A program made the translations under genes and the position numbers. From Malus domestica (lineage: Eukaryota > Streptophyta > Magnoliopsida > Rosales > Rosaceae), in assembly GCF_042453785.1 (NCBI RefSeq), contig NC_091665.1, positions 8,379,501 to 8,443,500 of the forward strand: a stretch of DNA of 64,000 nt. Direction: 5' to 3'. Positions 1 through 12,931 of the stretch are shown here, piece by piece. Below the pieces are notes generated by a model, which had not been told where the DNA came from, made no database searches, and was given only the letters and a program-made list of their open reading frames with translations. Position 1 is the first letter of the stretch; each line of letters starts with the position of its first letter.

Positions 1-1356
1 CCATCCAACGGTCGAATCTCCGTCAATTGTCAAAACCAAGTGACGGTTAACATTCTATTTTATGAACTTACAACTCTAATTCTGAAGGATCCGTTAATCG
101 GATTCCTGATCCGTAAGTTCCTATAATCCTCAAATATTACGTATTACAACGTATCAAAGTTTGGTGACGATCCGACGGTTGGATCGTAAATTCACATTTT
201 CACCTAACCACGAATCGAAACGAACTTAGGTTCAATTACTCAATTTACGTCCATCAATTATCAAAACTGAACCTAGAACCTTAAACACATGCTAAGAATG
301 ACATTGGCGGCCCATTGGCCACGCGCCGCCGCACGGGTCGCCGCGGGTGGCGGTTGGCCGCCACGGCTCGCCGGAAAATCCAACTATTTCCAAAAATTCT
401 CAAAAAATACAGAATCGAAGATCTCAATGAGTAGACCTGTGGAAAAGGCCAATTTGGCCTGGAAACACTTCAAATTCATCAAATTCCGTGCGGACCCTAG
501 AATTGGGTGAGTTCCAATTCGACCTTCAAATCAACTCCACCGTCCAAATCAAAGTTTGGGCTTTGTTCCAGGTCCTAAGGGAATACTAATGGTGTTAGTA
601 ATTGAAAGAAAACATTTCAAGATTTGAAGAATTTGGACAAAAAGGTCGCGGCACCCGTGTGGGTGTTCTTCGCGAAATCACCACGAAATTTCATGATTTT
701 TGGGGTGAAACATGAAGAGGGAAGGCCTAGGTGTTGATTGGAAGTGGTACCTTGATCAAATTTATGAGAAATCCGGTGAAAATTTCCGGAATTTGGGTGT
801 GGGTGTCGCGGGTAAACGGGTTGGGGGAAAACCTGTTTTCTGATCTTCTCTCCTCCGCTTCTCGCCCTCTCTCCTTTCCTCCTTTCCTCTGTTCTGATTG
901 GTCGGCTTCTCCCTCTCTCAATCCCTCTTGATGTCTTCTTCTCTCTTCTCCCGATTGGGCATTTCTTCCCAATCTCCTTCCTCTGTTTCTTCCTCTCACA
1001 CACACACACACACAAAATCCTTCTTTCACTTATATTTATTTATTTTTGTTTTCCTTACATCCAAGCCATCCATTTAATTCTTCATTAAATCTGGGTCATC
1101 CAAATTTTAATAATAAAATTTATAAAATGCCCAAACTTCAAACTTTAAAATCTTTTTCGTTATAACTCCAAATAACGAACTGTCTGCGCCCACGCGTCCG
1201 TAGCGACGAGTATTACGAGGATATGTCAAGAAAACAAATCTTAGATGGCACGACATAATGATTAACCTCGAATAATGCGCGTGCCTCAAATGGCATTTTT
1301 GTAAAATCCTTTATTAAAACTTTAAAAATTCTTAAAATCAGGGACGAACTGTCACA
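1..1356 (-). repeat. 3' LTR of the gypsy element, partial
   Basis: It matches 6906-8263 with substitutions and small indels, for example an insertion of about 18 bases in the other copy near 7337. It ends at 1356 with the same GTCACA terminus. The (CA)n microsatellite at 997-1014 is longer than its partner. Confidence 0.92.
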
Positions 1357-1375
1357 ATCTACCCACCTTAAAAAA
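1357..1375 (-). other. Polypurine tract
   Basis: On the minus strand an A-rich run leads into AAGGTGGGTAGAT directly before the LTR start TGTGACAG. Position and composition fit the plus-strand priming site of an LTR element. Confidence 0.8.
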
Positions 1376-1762
1376 ATTTCATCCTCGAAATTTACACAAT
1401 CTTTACAATCCATCGATATCCATAAAACAACCTGGAACACATCCCTCTCATTCGATCTTTTGTCTCCCAAGAAGTTTCTTCTGCTGAATGATTCCTCCAC
1501 AAAACTTTTACCAAGTACACTGTTTTATTTTTCAGGACTTCCTCTTTCTATTCCAAAATAATCATGGGTTCCTCATTATAAGCCAAATCCGGATTAATCT
1601 CCAAGGCTGAACCGGAATCATACGCGACGAATATGCTACTTTGTAACGAAACATCAAGACATGAACTACATTATACACCTTATCCAATCCTGAGGGTACT
1701 CAAACTTGAAAGTATTTCACCGATTCCTTCAATAGTCAAAGACGGCCTGATGTACTTAGGAT

Positions 1763-4700
1763 TTAACTTGTCTTCCATTTCGACCTGAACCGCACCTTTC
1801 CAAGGTGATAATTTAAAAAAAAAAAAAACATCCAATCTCCTGCATTACACGTCGGGTCAGTGGCATGTTTGTCTGCTAAGCTCTTCAGCCGATCCTGGCT
1901 CACTTCCAGGTTAGACTTAATTACTTGAATATTCCGAGTAGTCTCCTCCACTAACTCAGGGCCTTGAATACCATCTGTCCACAATTCTAACAATTTCGAA
2001 ACACAAGACACAGTTTTCCACGGCCTTATGGCGTTACTCTAGGGAACAAATTGAAAGGACCAACATACCCAAGAAGTTCAACAGATCCGTAAGCCCAAAT
2101 CTCTTTTCCATAAGATAGATAAATAATTGTTGCACTTTTGGAAAGGTTACTGCTCTTCCATTGAAGAATACTGCGCTGATTTAGTAAGCCAATCAATTAT
2201 CACCTCAATTTCATCATAATCATCTCGTGAACGAGGAAACTTGCACACATAATCTATATTAATATTTTCTCATTTCCGCTGTGGAACGAGAAGTAACTAC
2301 ATCAATCCAAAAGACTTCTTTCTTTCCGTTTTAACTTGCTGACAGATGTTACATCTATTTATATATACAAACATTTCTCTTTTCATACCAGACCAATAGT
2401 AAAATATTCGAATGGTATGATACATTTTAGTACCTCCAGGATGCATTTTATAAGTTGAACAGTACGCAAATTCTAAAATTGCTTCCTTTAATTCCATAAC
2501 ATTAGGTATAAACACCTTGTTCTCTTGCATAAGCTTGCCATCTGATTCTCTAACTCTGAGGTCTTTCTTTTTCCTGCTATTCCTTGCTTTAAATAAATTC
2601 TTGAATTTCTTCGTCAAACGCTTAAGTCTCGAGTACGACCTACCAAGCAGGCCTAACTTGAAAATTAGCAAGTACGTTTTCTTTTTTATCTTCCATTCCC
2701 AACTTTACTCCAGTAGATCTCAAATCCACAAGAAGATGAACATGGCAACCGTACCAAGCATTAATTCTCGCTGGGGTCTTCCTACTAAAAGCATTGGCCA
2801 CAACATTTGCACAATCACCCTGGTCGTGCAATCATAATCACTAGGCAACACAATCCACCTTTGTTGCCTAAGATTAAGATACCTCTGAATAAACAGATAT
2901 TGGATACTCTTTTGATTCGTAAAAATCTTGCACCTTTCTTCCCATAAAGACAATGTCTCTAAATCTTCAAAGCAAAGATGATAGTTGCTAATTCTAAATC
3001 ATGAGTAGGGTAATTCATCTCATAAGGTTTCAATTGTCGTGAAGTGTAGCAATCACTCTATCATGTTGCATCAACACACATCCTAACCCATTCAAGGATG
3101 CATCATTGTAGACCTCATAATTACCTTTATCATCTGGGAGTTCTAAAACAGGTGTATGAGTGAGATAATGCTTTAGTTGCTGAAACTTTGTTCACAATTT
3201 TCATCCACTCAAACCTAACCTCTTTTCTAGTCGATCCCGTCAATGGTAAAGCAATGACTGAAAAATCCTTTACAAACGTCTATAGTAGCATGCTAGACCA
3301 AGAAAACTCAGTACCTCAGTGACGGTTCGAGGTTGTTTCCAATTCTCCCCAGTTGTCACTCATTGAGGATCCACTTGAATACTTTATGCATATATCACAT
3401 GTCCTAAAAATGCCACTTGATTCGTCCAAAATTGACATTTGCTAAACTTAGCATACAACCGAGGTTCCCTCAAACATTTTAACACCAACTCAAAATGACT
3501 AGTATGCTTTACTTTCACTGAACAGTATACCAAACCTCAACTCTTTCCTTGAAAACACATAGGCACCTCTAAGCTGATCAAACAATCATCCATGCGCAGC
3601 AATGGATAACGGTTCCTACTCGTTACCCGATTCAATTACCTAATATCCATACATATTCTTAAGGTCCCGTCTTTCTTCCTTATAAACAAAGCTAGGGCTT
3701 TCCAAAGTAACTTACTAGGTTGACTGAAACTTTTATCAACCAATTCCTGTGACTGAATTTTTCAATTCCTTTAACTTTGTAGGAACCAATCTATAGCATA
3801 AAGTCTGTACTTTGAGACAATTCAATAGTGAACACCACATCTCTGTCTGGTGGCAATCCATGTAAATCATTCCGGAAACACATTAGGAAAATGTCTACCA
3901 CTCGTACGTCATTCACAATACTAGGAGTACGATCCTGCAACACCACATGAGCTAGGTATCCTTGGCAACCTTTTGAGAATAATCTCTTGCTCTCACAACA
4001 GAAATAACGGCATGCCTCACTCCACTTTGCTCAATCACACAAGTAACCTCTGATAATCCAAGACAATGGAAAGTAACTGATTTCCCGTAGCAATCCATAT
4101 TGGCATGATTATAACGTAACCAATCTGTGCTTAAAATCACATCGAAATCCACAATGTCTAACGGGATAAGATTCGCTGGCATAACTACTTCTTCCACCAT
4201 CACTGGACACCCTGAATAATCATAACTGACATAGAATAACCTACCTGTTTACTTGCTTAACGAATCCAACAAATAAGTTATGGGTATTACGGTCTGCAGC
4301 CCGCAATAACGATAACTCACTGTCGTCTCGATAAGTAAGCAACAATTCTTAAGGGTGCAATATTATCATTTTACTCCTCACAGGGAAAATACATATATAC
4401 GCCTCGATCGTGCTCATTCACTACTTCCTTTTGCAACATCGTCAATAATAAGAATTATATCAGCCGAAGTCAGCTAGAATGACCTGTACGGCTGAGCCTG
4501 CAACTCGACCATCTATGTTAGCACATAAGTCGGAGTCACTTATAGTGACCTGTACAACTTACTCATCAATTTTCCAAGTAATATGTCAAGGAAGACTGCT
4601 GGGTAACAACTGATCCCAGGGACAATTCATGCCTCTATGTCTCATCTAACCACATGAACACATTCACAACTTCCCACACTCTCCAAAGTGCCTAATATTG

Positions 4701-5514
4701 TACCTACGGTACAAAGATACATTTCCTCTACCAGAGTCACCTTGTCTCTGAAATCTGGGATCACTAGTAAATCTATCACTTCGCCTCTAACCAGTGGCAC
4801 TAAAACCTCAGCTGGGAAAATTAGCTCTAGTTTCACTTCTTTTGAAGCTCTGAGTCTTCCGAGGTCTTTGATATGACGGATCTTTAACTTTATCGTTTTT
4901 CTTCTGATTCTCATTCTTTTCTTATTCCTCTTTACTCTTGCTGATCATGTTCTCAGAGTCCTCAATGCTCAACAACATCTCGTAAACTCCTGGTAAAAAG
5001 TACAATGAATAGTGGTCGCCAAAGAACGCCACTTCTTCTTATTATCCAGCCAAAAACAACATAACACCTCGACCGGATTAGCAACAACATTCGAATGGAA
5101 ACAAGGCAAGTCTGTAAACTCTCTATAATAATATGCCGGAGGAATGAACTTTTCCTTAAACAATTCTTTAAACGACTTCCAAACAGCTGTTCTTCCGATA
5201 ACATCGGATAACATTCCAATCTCCATCAGAATGCAGATTCAACACTCAGAAACTAGGTAGTCATCTCGATCCACCTATCGGGAGGAAGATCCCATTGACT
5301 TTGCATAATCCGAAACGTCTTTTCCCAAATGATTAAGCCATCGATCTGCTCCCTTAGGTTCTTCATTTCCCAAAAATGATTCAAATTTAACTTATAACCA
5401 GTCTCAAAGGTTCCTTTAGATATTAGACTGAATCACAATGGCAATAATTTCCCCCCAAACTACTATATCAGGGAAATTAAGCTCATCTGAACTACGTGGC
5501 TCGCCACGAGGCGG
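1763..5514 (-). pseudogene. Decayed gypsy gag-pol
   Basis: Minus-strand fragments in gypsy order. The gag start is near 5514 (PPRGEPRSSDE), followed at about 5226-4969 by a retrotransposon gag core with W..F.ELF.EKFIPPAYY. An aspartic protease region at 4203-3952 has IPLDIVDFDVIL and a DWL..NHAN.DCYGK block; the usual GMDWL is STDWL here. RNase H remnants at about 3080-2720 include the LRQQRW...SDYDC block. An integrase zinc finger at 2671-2297 shows H.GG and CNICQQVK, and an integrase C-terminal piece lies at 2011-1763 (GPELVEETT). Reverse transcriptase between 3900 and 3100 is unreadable in one frame. Stops and frameshifts in every domain mean no product is expected. Confidence 0.85.
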
Positions 5515-5570
5515 TATAGTTCTGACAGAAGACACTAGGAAATTCTCAAGATGTCCAGAATTGCAACCTA

Positions 5571-5584
5571 GGCTCTGATACCAA
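5571..5584 (-). other. Primer binding site (tRNA-Met type)
   Basis: The minus strand reads TTGGTATCAGAGCC one base after the LTR end. This is the usual initiator-methionine tRNA primer site of plant gypsy and copia elements and fixes the element's direction. Confidence 0.92.
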
Positions 5585-5585
5585 C

Positions 5586-8263
5586 TGACACACCCCGTCC
5601 CGAAGGAAGGCGTGCTGGCCGTCACGTGAGTGTGACATAACCATTTACACAGTTCGGAAGCTTAAAAAAATACAATTACTATGATGAAACACCCGATGGG
5701 GGGTCCTACTTATGTGACTTCTGTCAGAACACCACTGGATTCCTCGTAGCCACCAAAGCTCTGCTAACTAGAACCTGGAGGGGCGCAAAACAAAATTGAG
5801 TGGGTCAGTACAACAAAGTTTTTTGAAAACATTTCCTTTAAAACATTTCTAGCCCATTGCTGTAAAACCCGTATACTTTCCCAGAAAATAACATAATAAT
5901 ATATAAACATATATATATATCATCAAAAGCTCAAATTATAATCCTTCAACGCTTTTCAGAAAGAATATGCCATGCCAAGCCATATGCCAAAATATAATGT
6001 GAATGCATCAATATAATTCAGGTGAAATAATAAATCAACCGGAGACCCTACAGTGGTCCTGTACGGCTGATTCTATAGCTCAATATCCCATCCAGCCGGA
6101 GTCACCAACTGTGACCTGTACGGCCCTGTCGGAGTCACCAACTGTGACCTGTACGGCACTACACTGCATATAAGTCGAAACTACCTATAGTAGTCTGTAC
6201 GACTAAGATGGTGAAATAATACACTCTAGTGCTTCTCTCATTCATCATCTGTGCACATAATCTAAGGTCACCTACCAGTCGGAACCCCTCTAATGGTTTG
6301 TACGACTGGCATGTCGGAACCACCTCTAGTGGTCTGTACGACTAGCATGTCGAAACCACCTCTAGTGGTCTGTACGACTAGCATCTATTTGGATCCAAGG
6401 TGAGCGTGTGATGCAAGCTGAATAACATAAGCACTAACACCAGGGGTGCAAATTACGAGATCTCAACATAATTCACATCATCATTCATTCATATAAACCA
6501 TATAAACTCACCTGATACTCACCTGTGTGTCCACAGCACCAATATATGCATCAATATCAATTCATATAATTTATAATATGCATCATGGCAATTGAAAACA
6601 TACTTTCATATAAATTCAATTTCTGGGACAATTAATAGTATATAGGTAATACAAAAAACAAAAACTGCCCACTCACCCGAAGTTCGCCCAACAACTCCCT
6701 AGCACCACACATCAAGGCGTCGTGATGATCAGCGCCTAGAACGATAATCAAATCCAACCTCAGAATTCATATCGATAGAATATATAACTTATATAAGACA
6801 CGTCACTACGTAGTTCGATCTGGAAGATCTGCAACTCAGATTTCAAATCCATAACTTCCAGAGGTCCACAATATACCTCTAGGACATCATCCTAAAATTT
6901 CATTACCATCCAACGGTCGAATCTCCGTCAATTGTCAAAACCAAGTGACGGTTAACATTCTATTTTATGAACTTACAACTCTAATTCCGAAGGATCCGTT
7001 AATCGGATTCCCGATCCGTAAGTTCCTATAATCCTCAAATATTACGTATTACAACGTATCAAAGTTTGGTGACGATCCGACGGTTGGATCGTAAATTCAC
7101 ATTTTCACCTAACCACGAATCGAAACAAACTTAGGTTCAATTACTCAATTTACGTCCATCAATTATCAAAACTGAACCTAGAACCTTAAACACATGCTAA
7201 GAATGACATTGGCGGCCCATTGGCCACGGGCCGCCGCGGGTGGCGGTTGGCCGCCCTGGCTCGCCGGAACATTTAACTATTTCCAAAAATTCTCAAAAAA
7301 AAAACAGAATCGAAGATCTCAATGAGTAGAGCAACTTTAATACATGTGGCCAAGGCCAATTTGGCCTGTAAATACTTCAAATTCATCAAATTCCGTGCGG
7401 ACCCTAGAATTGGGTGAGTTCCAATTCGACCTTCAAATCAACTCCACCGTCCAAATCAAAGCTTGGGCTTTGTTCCAGGTCCTAAGGGAATACTAATGGT
7501 GTTAGTAATTGAAAGAAAACATTTCAAGATATGAAGAATTTGGACAAGAAGGTCGCGGCACCCGTGTGGGTGTTCTTCGCGAAATCACCACGAAATTTCA
7601 TGATTTTTGGGGTGAAACATGAAGAGGGAAGGCCTAGGTGTTGATTGGAAGTGGTACCTTGATCCAATTTGTGAGAAATCCGGTGAACATTGCCGGAATT
7701 TAGGTGTGGGTGTCGCGGGTAAACGGGTTGGGGGAAAACCCGTTTTCTGATCTTCTCTCCTCCGCTTCTCACCCTCTCTCCTTTCCTCCTTTCCTCTGTT
7801 CCGATTGGTCGACTTCTCCCTCTCTCAATCCCTCTTGATGTCTTCTTCTCTCTTCTCCCGATTGGGCATTTCTACCCAATCTCCTTCCTCTGTTTCTTCC
7901 TCTCACGCACACACACACACAAAATCCTTCTTTCACTTATATTTATTTATTTTTGTTTTCCTTACATCCAAGTCATCCATTTAATTCTTCATTAAATCTG
8001 GGCCATCCAAATTTTAATAATAAAATTTATAAAATGCCCAAACTTCAAACTTTAAAATCTTTTTCGTTATAACTCCAAATAACGAACTGTCTGCGCCCAC
8101 GCGTCCGTAGCGACGAGTATTACGAGGATATGTCAAGAAAACAAATCTTAGATGGCACGACATAATGATTAACCTCGAATAATGCGCGTGCCTCAAAGGG
8201 CATTTTTGTAAAATCCTTTATTAAAACTTTAAAAATTCTTAAAATCAGGGACGAACTGTCACA
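5586..8263 (-). repeat. 5' LTR of the gypsy element
   Basis: On the minus strand it starts TGTGACAGTTCGTCCC at 8263 and ends GGGGTGTGTCA at 5586. It is long for a plant gypsy LTR (2678 bp). Internal landmarks are a CT-rich stretch near 7755-7900, an AC microsatellite near 7906-7920, and a block of imperfect 30-40 bp repeats at about 6045-6390. Next to 8263 the flank reads TATGA, the expected target duplication; its partner is outside the window. A diverged relative of this LTR is at 32930-37751. Confidence 0.9.
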
Positions 8264-8929
8264 TATGAAACCTAACTAAAAGGTAGAATAAAACATAATA
8301 TACCTACAAACAAAACACATTAATTTGTGACAGGTTGACTATGAAAAAGAATATATCATATAGGTAGATAAATACAATTAACCTGTGATATAGGTTGATT
8401 ATAAAAATTAAAAGAAAAAAATCTATAAATGGGTTAAAGCAAGAGGAAGAACAAGAAATAACAAAAAAAGAAATAAAAAGAAATAATCAAAGAGATAATT
8501 AGGAAGAAATTTGATTTTTACAATAAGTTTTTTCTTTTAAGAGATAATGATTGATAATTAAATAATTAAATTTAAAGAATTGGACTTATTTTAATAAATT
8601 GGACTATTCCTACTGTTGGCTAAAAAAATTGGAGTTATATCAAGTTTCCCCTTTTTTTTTTTTTTTGACTTTTCTTTATTATTTTAATATTTAAAAAATA
8701 TTAAATAATTTTTTTTGAGTTTTTAATAATTTTTTATTAATTTTTTAATAGAAAGTGGGTCCCGAATCAAGCCACGTCAGCATTTAACTGAAAAATTAAC
8801 GGTCAGGCTAACGGAAGGTATGACATTGGCACAAATGCGTAAAATGAGGTATGACATTGTCAATTTTAAAAGATGAGCTATGAAAGTGTCGTGATATCAA
8901 TAGTTAAGATAGTTTTTTGTACTTTACCC
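8264..8929. mobile_element. Mutator-like element terminus (fragment)
   Basis: Read on the minus strand from 8929, the sequence begins GGGTAAAGTACAAAAAACT and continues with motifs such as GACAATGTCATACCTCAT, CCGTTA and TGCTGACGTGG. The same modules in the same order form both terminal inverted repeats of the Mutator-like element at 51139-59528. The internal part is AT-rich. No matching second end is visible; it may lie on the far side of the gypsy element that abuts at 8263. The gypsy element therefore probably inserted into this older element. Confidence 0.55.
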
Positions 8930-10559
8930 TAAAAAATAAATAAATAAAAATTGAGGAGTTGATCATGTGGGAATTGAGCAATCTTCTCTATGTTTCTCTT
9001 TTTCTGAAATTAGATCTTTCTTTTTAGTTCAAAATTTATGTTGCACAACATCTGCATAGCCATGGTGGCCTTCTTTCTTCCACCACCTACCTAAACCAAT
9101 TGATGATCCTTGGAGGTCTCATAGGCGCTTCTTCGAACTTGCGAGTGGTCCTAGAACCAACCGAATCCATAAATGGATCTGCCCCTGCATACCAGATTAG
9201 TGAAAAAAACCTGATGAGTTACAAAACTCACGAGAGTGACTATAACAATAAAGTATATGTGATATGCAATTTGATCTCAGTTTTACCAATAATAGAAGCA
9301 TCATTTTCACAATTTGTTGGCTCAAAAAATTACATAGCCTATGTAGCGCGCATGCTGAACAACTAAGGAGCTAACTACGTTCTTCGATAGTTGATTGCTA
9401 ATGCGGACATGCCAACTCACTACTAAACTCAGTTGGGAGAGTGTCTTGAATATGGTGAATGAGGTGAAATGCACCTTTGACTCCTTAACCCAGTGACTTT
9501 GGACGAGGATGGAATGCTCTAGGCCTTGGGTTCTATAACCTAAAGACAACCTCGATTATATTGGTAAGAATAAAAGTTTGCAAAACTCATATCAACTATA
9601 AGGAGAAAGATACTCAAAGAAAAAGAGTGCCTTGAGAGTGTTCGGCCGTCAGTATGCCGAACTCTGAATGTGACTTGAGAGTATCCAATCATAAAACACG
9701 CCACTTCGCCAAGAAGGCTAACGAAGTGACCTCTTTTAGTGAGAGAACCAAAGACTCTTCACTTGCAGAGACTCAAGTTAGCTAACCAGTTGAACTTGAT
9801 ATATTTTGCCGCTTAACCAAGCAGTCGATATTCCTGAACCGAACTGATTCAACAACCCCGCCACTACCTAAGACCATGCCACCTTTGCTGGTTGCCTCGA
9901 AAACTTCATCTAATCAGGCAATAGTCGACCGTCAACCCAAATGTATCTAACCAAACTGTGTTGGTGCTAAAAGTTAGTAGAACAATTAGTATAATTTTTC
10001 TCAAACAGAGAGAGGATTCATGTAGAGCGTTGATCTGTGTGTGGAGTTGAAGGTCCTCTCTACATTGCAAACCCTCTTGTATTTATAGGGATAATTTACT
10101 TGATGTGCAAGTCTACCAAGTTGTAGAATTCTAAATTCCTCAGCAATATCTGAATGCACTTAAAATTATCCTGACAAGTCCTGTTTCTGTCGAAACTCTA
10201 TCATCATAGTCTTGCCCTCTTTAACCTGAACTAGGTCTCTGAACCTAATCCCTTTCTGTAGTTAATTCAATTTTATCCGGTCATAATTTGTATACCTAAA
10301 CAATTCCATCCAAATCTTATCAAAACCCGCCCTGATCTTCACAGAAACCCACTTTAACCAGGACTTGGCCAAATCATAATCCATTCCTAATCTCTGAATT
10401 GAGAACTCTGGGACACGATCGAGTCATCAACACCTTATTATTGGGCCGAATATTTCACCATCGTACCGAAACTTGTGGGCTTCTTCCTGAGCTAACTGTC
10501 TCGATCCAAATCTAAGATTTCAGGCCCAAACACAAGTATATTAAGTACACCAATAAAGA
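8930..10559. other. Unassigned intergenic sequence, possible LTR-type remnant
   Basis: No convincing coding region; short open frames here match nothing I recognise. On the minus strand near 10085-10070 there is CCCTATAAATACAAGAGGG followed by sequence like a transcript start region, as in plant LTRs. No paired repeat, primer site or TG...CA boundary was found in the window, so this remains a guess. Confidence 0.3.
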
Positions 10560-10800
10560 CAACACTCATGCGTACCACGCGTAGATGTGCAACACAACAC
10601 CCCAAACATAGACACCTAATTGCACCTAATTGCACCTAATACAACACTAACCTAGCTGCGGCCAACACAAGGCTAACACATAGTTAAGCCCTGCACATCA
10701 CTTACGCATAGCTACGACTCAACACATCATTGACACATAGCTTCGACCAATACATCACTCACACATAGCTAGAACCAACTCAGCACTCACACAACAATTT
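10560..10800. repeat. Degenerate tandem repeat
   Basis: A series of imperfect units built around ACACATAGCTA and CAACACATCA, plus three copies of CACCTAATTG near 10617-10640. It lies just upstream of the PELPK-like gene. The repeats are too diverged to give a clean period by eye. Confidence 0.5.
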
Positions 10801-10818
10801 TGACAACGTTCATGTACA

Positions 10819-10827
10819 GTATAAATA
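10819..10827 (+). promoter_or_regulatory. Possible TATA box of PELPK-like gene
   Basis: GTATAAATA lies about 45 bases before the first in-context ATG at 10871. Spacing fits a plant core promoter but there is no other support. Confidence 0.4.
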
Positions 10828-10870
10828 AATGACTCGAGAATTTACACTTGTATTTGCCGGTAGAGGAGTA

Positions 10871-11345
10871 ATGATGACTCTGCATACAGTTGCTGCCATT
10901 GTGTCACCATGTACCACTAGTACAAGTACTAAGCCTGAGCTGCCACATTTGCAAGCCTGAGCTGCCACAGGTGCCAAAGCCTGAGCTACCCGAGTTGCCA
11001 AAGCCCGAGCTTCCACCAGTACCCCGTGCCCCCACTTTTCCAAAGCCAGAAGGGCTCAAGTTGGCTGAAATACCCCATATCCCAGCCTTGCCCAAGGAAC
11101 CTCCACTTCAAAAGCCCAAATTGCCACCACTTCCCAGTTTCCCTACTTTACCAAAGCCTGAGCTGCCAGCACCACCCAATTTCCCAACTCTGCCAAAGCC
11201 GGAATTGTCAAAGTTTCCTGAAATTCCATCTCTTCTCCATCTCCCAGCCGAGCTACCTGAGCCCACATTTTCCTCCATCCCAACCCTCCCCAAGGACACA
11301 CCCCTCCCTTCACAAACCCCGACTCACAAAACCACCCTTCCTTGA
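10871..11345 (+). pseudogene. PELPK-type proline-rich cell wall protein gene with frameshift
   Basis: The readable frame from 10890 to 11345 is a string of repeats of the form KPELP, LPKPELP and FPTLPKPEL, the pattern of plant PELPK1-like cell wall proteins (known family, role in wall and growth). About 100 residues of repeat are seen, ending in a Ser/Thr-rich tail and TGA. The natural start seems to be ATG 10871 in another frame: it encodes MMTLHTVAAIVS, reaches KPELPHL, then hits a stop at 10958. There a repeat unit normally reading CCAAAGCC has become CAAGCC, a 2-base loss that throws the repeats out of frame. Starting at 10890 would keep the repeats but gives no clear signal peptide. So this copy is probably broken or mis-targeted. 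It is single-exon, like relatives. Confidence 0.7.
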
Positions 11346-12931
11346 ATCTAAAAATTGGTTTTAAGTTTTTAACTAATTTGTTTCACTTTGCATGTATCAC
11401 AGGTTTTATGCATACATATGTATCGTTGCAATCTTCATGTCCTGTTCTTTGTTTCTCTCGATCTCGTACTGCTACATCTGAGTATTACTATTATATAAAA
11501 TAGAATTTATTGTTACTGCTTGTGAGTTCTGTTGGGATTTTTATTCTTAATTTATTCGTATTTCTGTGTACGAGTGTAACTTTTTGTCTAACGGTCACCT
11601 GCAATATTCTTTTTCTCCCTCATTTTGTAAATTGATATGGAATAACTCAACTCAATATTTCATTCAAATTTTTAAATGGAATGTACAGGATTACCGTTTT
11701 ATCAAAGGTGTCACCTCAGTTAATTCGATCTCTAAGAGTCACCAAAACCAAGTTCAAGGCACTCCTATTACACGTTTTAGCATGCTGATGCTATGAATGA
11801 AAATGCAGGTCAAACAGTACCTAAAGCAAACTGAAGGCATACCATACCATGAATTATGTGCCATCGAAATTAAACTCCAAAACAGATTACTTAAGACAAC
11901 ACATCAGAAGCAAACAGAAAACGAATCTGTGGGCATAAACTTACTAGAAAGTAAATATTCTCGAAAGGTCTGCTGAATCGAAAACAAAGGTCCTTTTCTT
12001 GTGCCCTTTTTCTCAACTATAACCACAAGAGCCCGTCCCTATCTTCTTTTTTTCCGTTGTGTGTGCGCATAAAATGACTTGAAGATACTAAGTGGGCTTC
12101 ATATATGAAGTTTATGAACAGAGATTACGTGAAATAGTAAGGCAACGGAGAGCTACTTGGCTTCCAACTTTTGCAACGGTCATGATTGGAAACCCTATCC
12201 TTAACTGTTAAACCAACTCTAATGACTTTCCATTCATGATCTCATTTTCTCATATCATATGAAAGCTTTAGACTTTAGGGCTTGCACAAGTTTTTCTCTT
12301 TCTCTCTTGCTTTCCTCAATCTACAAACCAAAACCTTGATCAATTTAATCTCTCTCTCTCTCTCTCTCTCTCTCCTCGCATAAAGCAATGGAAACAGTAA
12401 TTACTTTGAATATAGCTTATAGAAATGGAATGAAGAAAAATAGAAAGGGTGAAGAATTTTCAAGTGCAAGAATTACCTGAGCTTTAAGAATCTGAGAAAT
12501 GCTGGAGTCTGCACTGAAGAACAGCAAGTGTTAAATTGACCTGGCCACCTAGACCAACTTGAAATGATTCTTCTTGGTGTTCTTAACTTCCTGTTAAATA
12601 TATAATAGCTCGACACCAGGATGATAAAAGGCTTAAAACCCCTCATTCAGTGTTTCTCAGGTACCTTCTAATAAAACTACTGATCAAAAGAGTTTGACAG
12701 TTTCTTGTCCCAAAAGAAAAGAAAAGAGAGCATCAACTTGAAAACAAAAGCATCAACTCTGTCAGATGAAAACACAACAAATTATAAACATTATTTTATT
12801 TATTATATTTTAATACAAACCAAATCATTTTACATTATTTTTCGAATCGTTTTAATTTAATCACCATACAAACAACATATTTTTTAAATAATTTATTTGA
12901 TGAATTAGATCATACAAGGCCACAGATGAAA
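11346..12931. other. Intergenic region between PELPK-like gene and carbonic anhydrase gene
   Basis: Contains the 3' flank of the PELPK-like gene and, nearer 12900, the probable 3' UTR of the minus-strand carbonic anhydrase gene. A (CT)13 microsatellite lies at 12349-12374. Otherwise AT-rich sequence with no supported gene. Confidence 0.5.
12349..12374. repeat. (TC)n microsatellite
   Basis: Thirteen uninterrupted dinucleotide units; candidate polymorphic marker. Confidence 0.95.

Larger units (their letters stand above)
1..8263 (-). mobile_element. Ty3/gypsy LTR retrotransposon, minus orientation, truncated at window edge
   Basis: Positions 1-1356 repeat 6906-8263 almost base for base, giving two copies of one LTR. 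On the minus strand the 5' LTR is 5586-8263 (2678 bp, TG...CA) and the 3' LTR is 1-1356, with roughly 1.3 kb lying before the window. A tRNA-Met type primer site follows the 5' LTR and a purine tract precedes the 3' LTR, so the orientation is certain. Between them are gag, protease, reverse transcriptase/RNase H and integrase remnants in that order on the minus strand, the gypsy order. All are broken by stops and frameshifts, so the copy is dead. The two LTRs differ by scattered changes and small indels, so it is not recent. The clade looks like a chromovirus (Tekay/Del-like) from the protease and RNase H motifs, which is inference; no chromodomain was seen. Confidence 0.93.

Noticed and set aside
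617..1029. Arg/Glu/Lys-rich minus-strand open frames
   Set aside because: They lie in the CT-rich part of the gypsy LTR and end in the CA microsatellite.
10560..10800. CRISPR-like spaced repeats
   Set aside because: Units are diverged, spacing is irregular and this is plant nuclear DNA.
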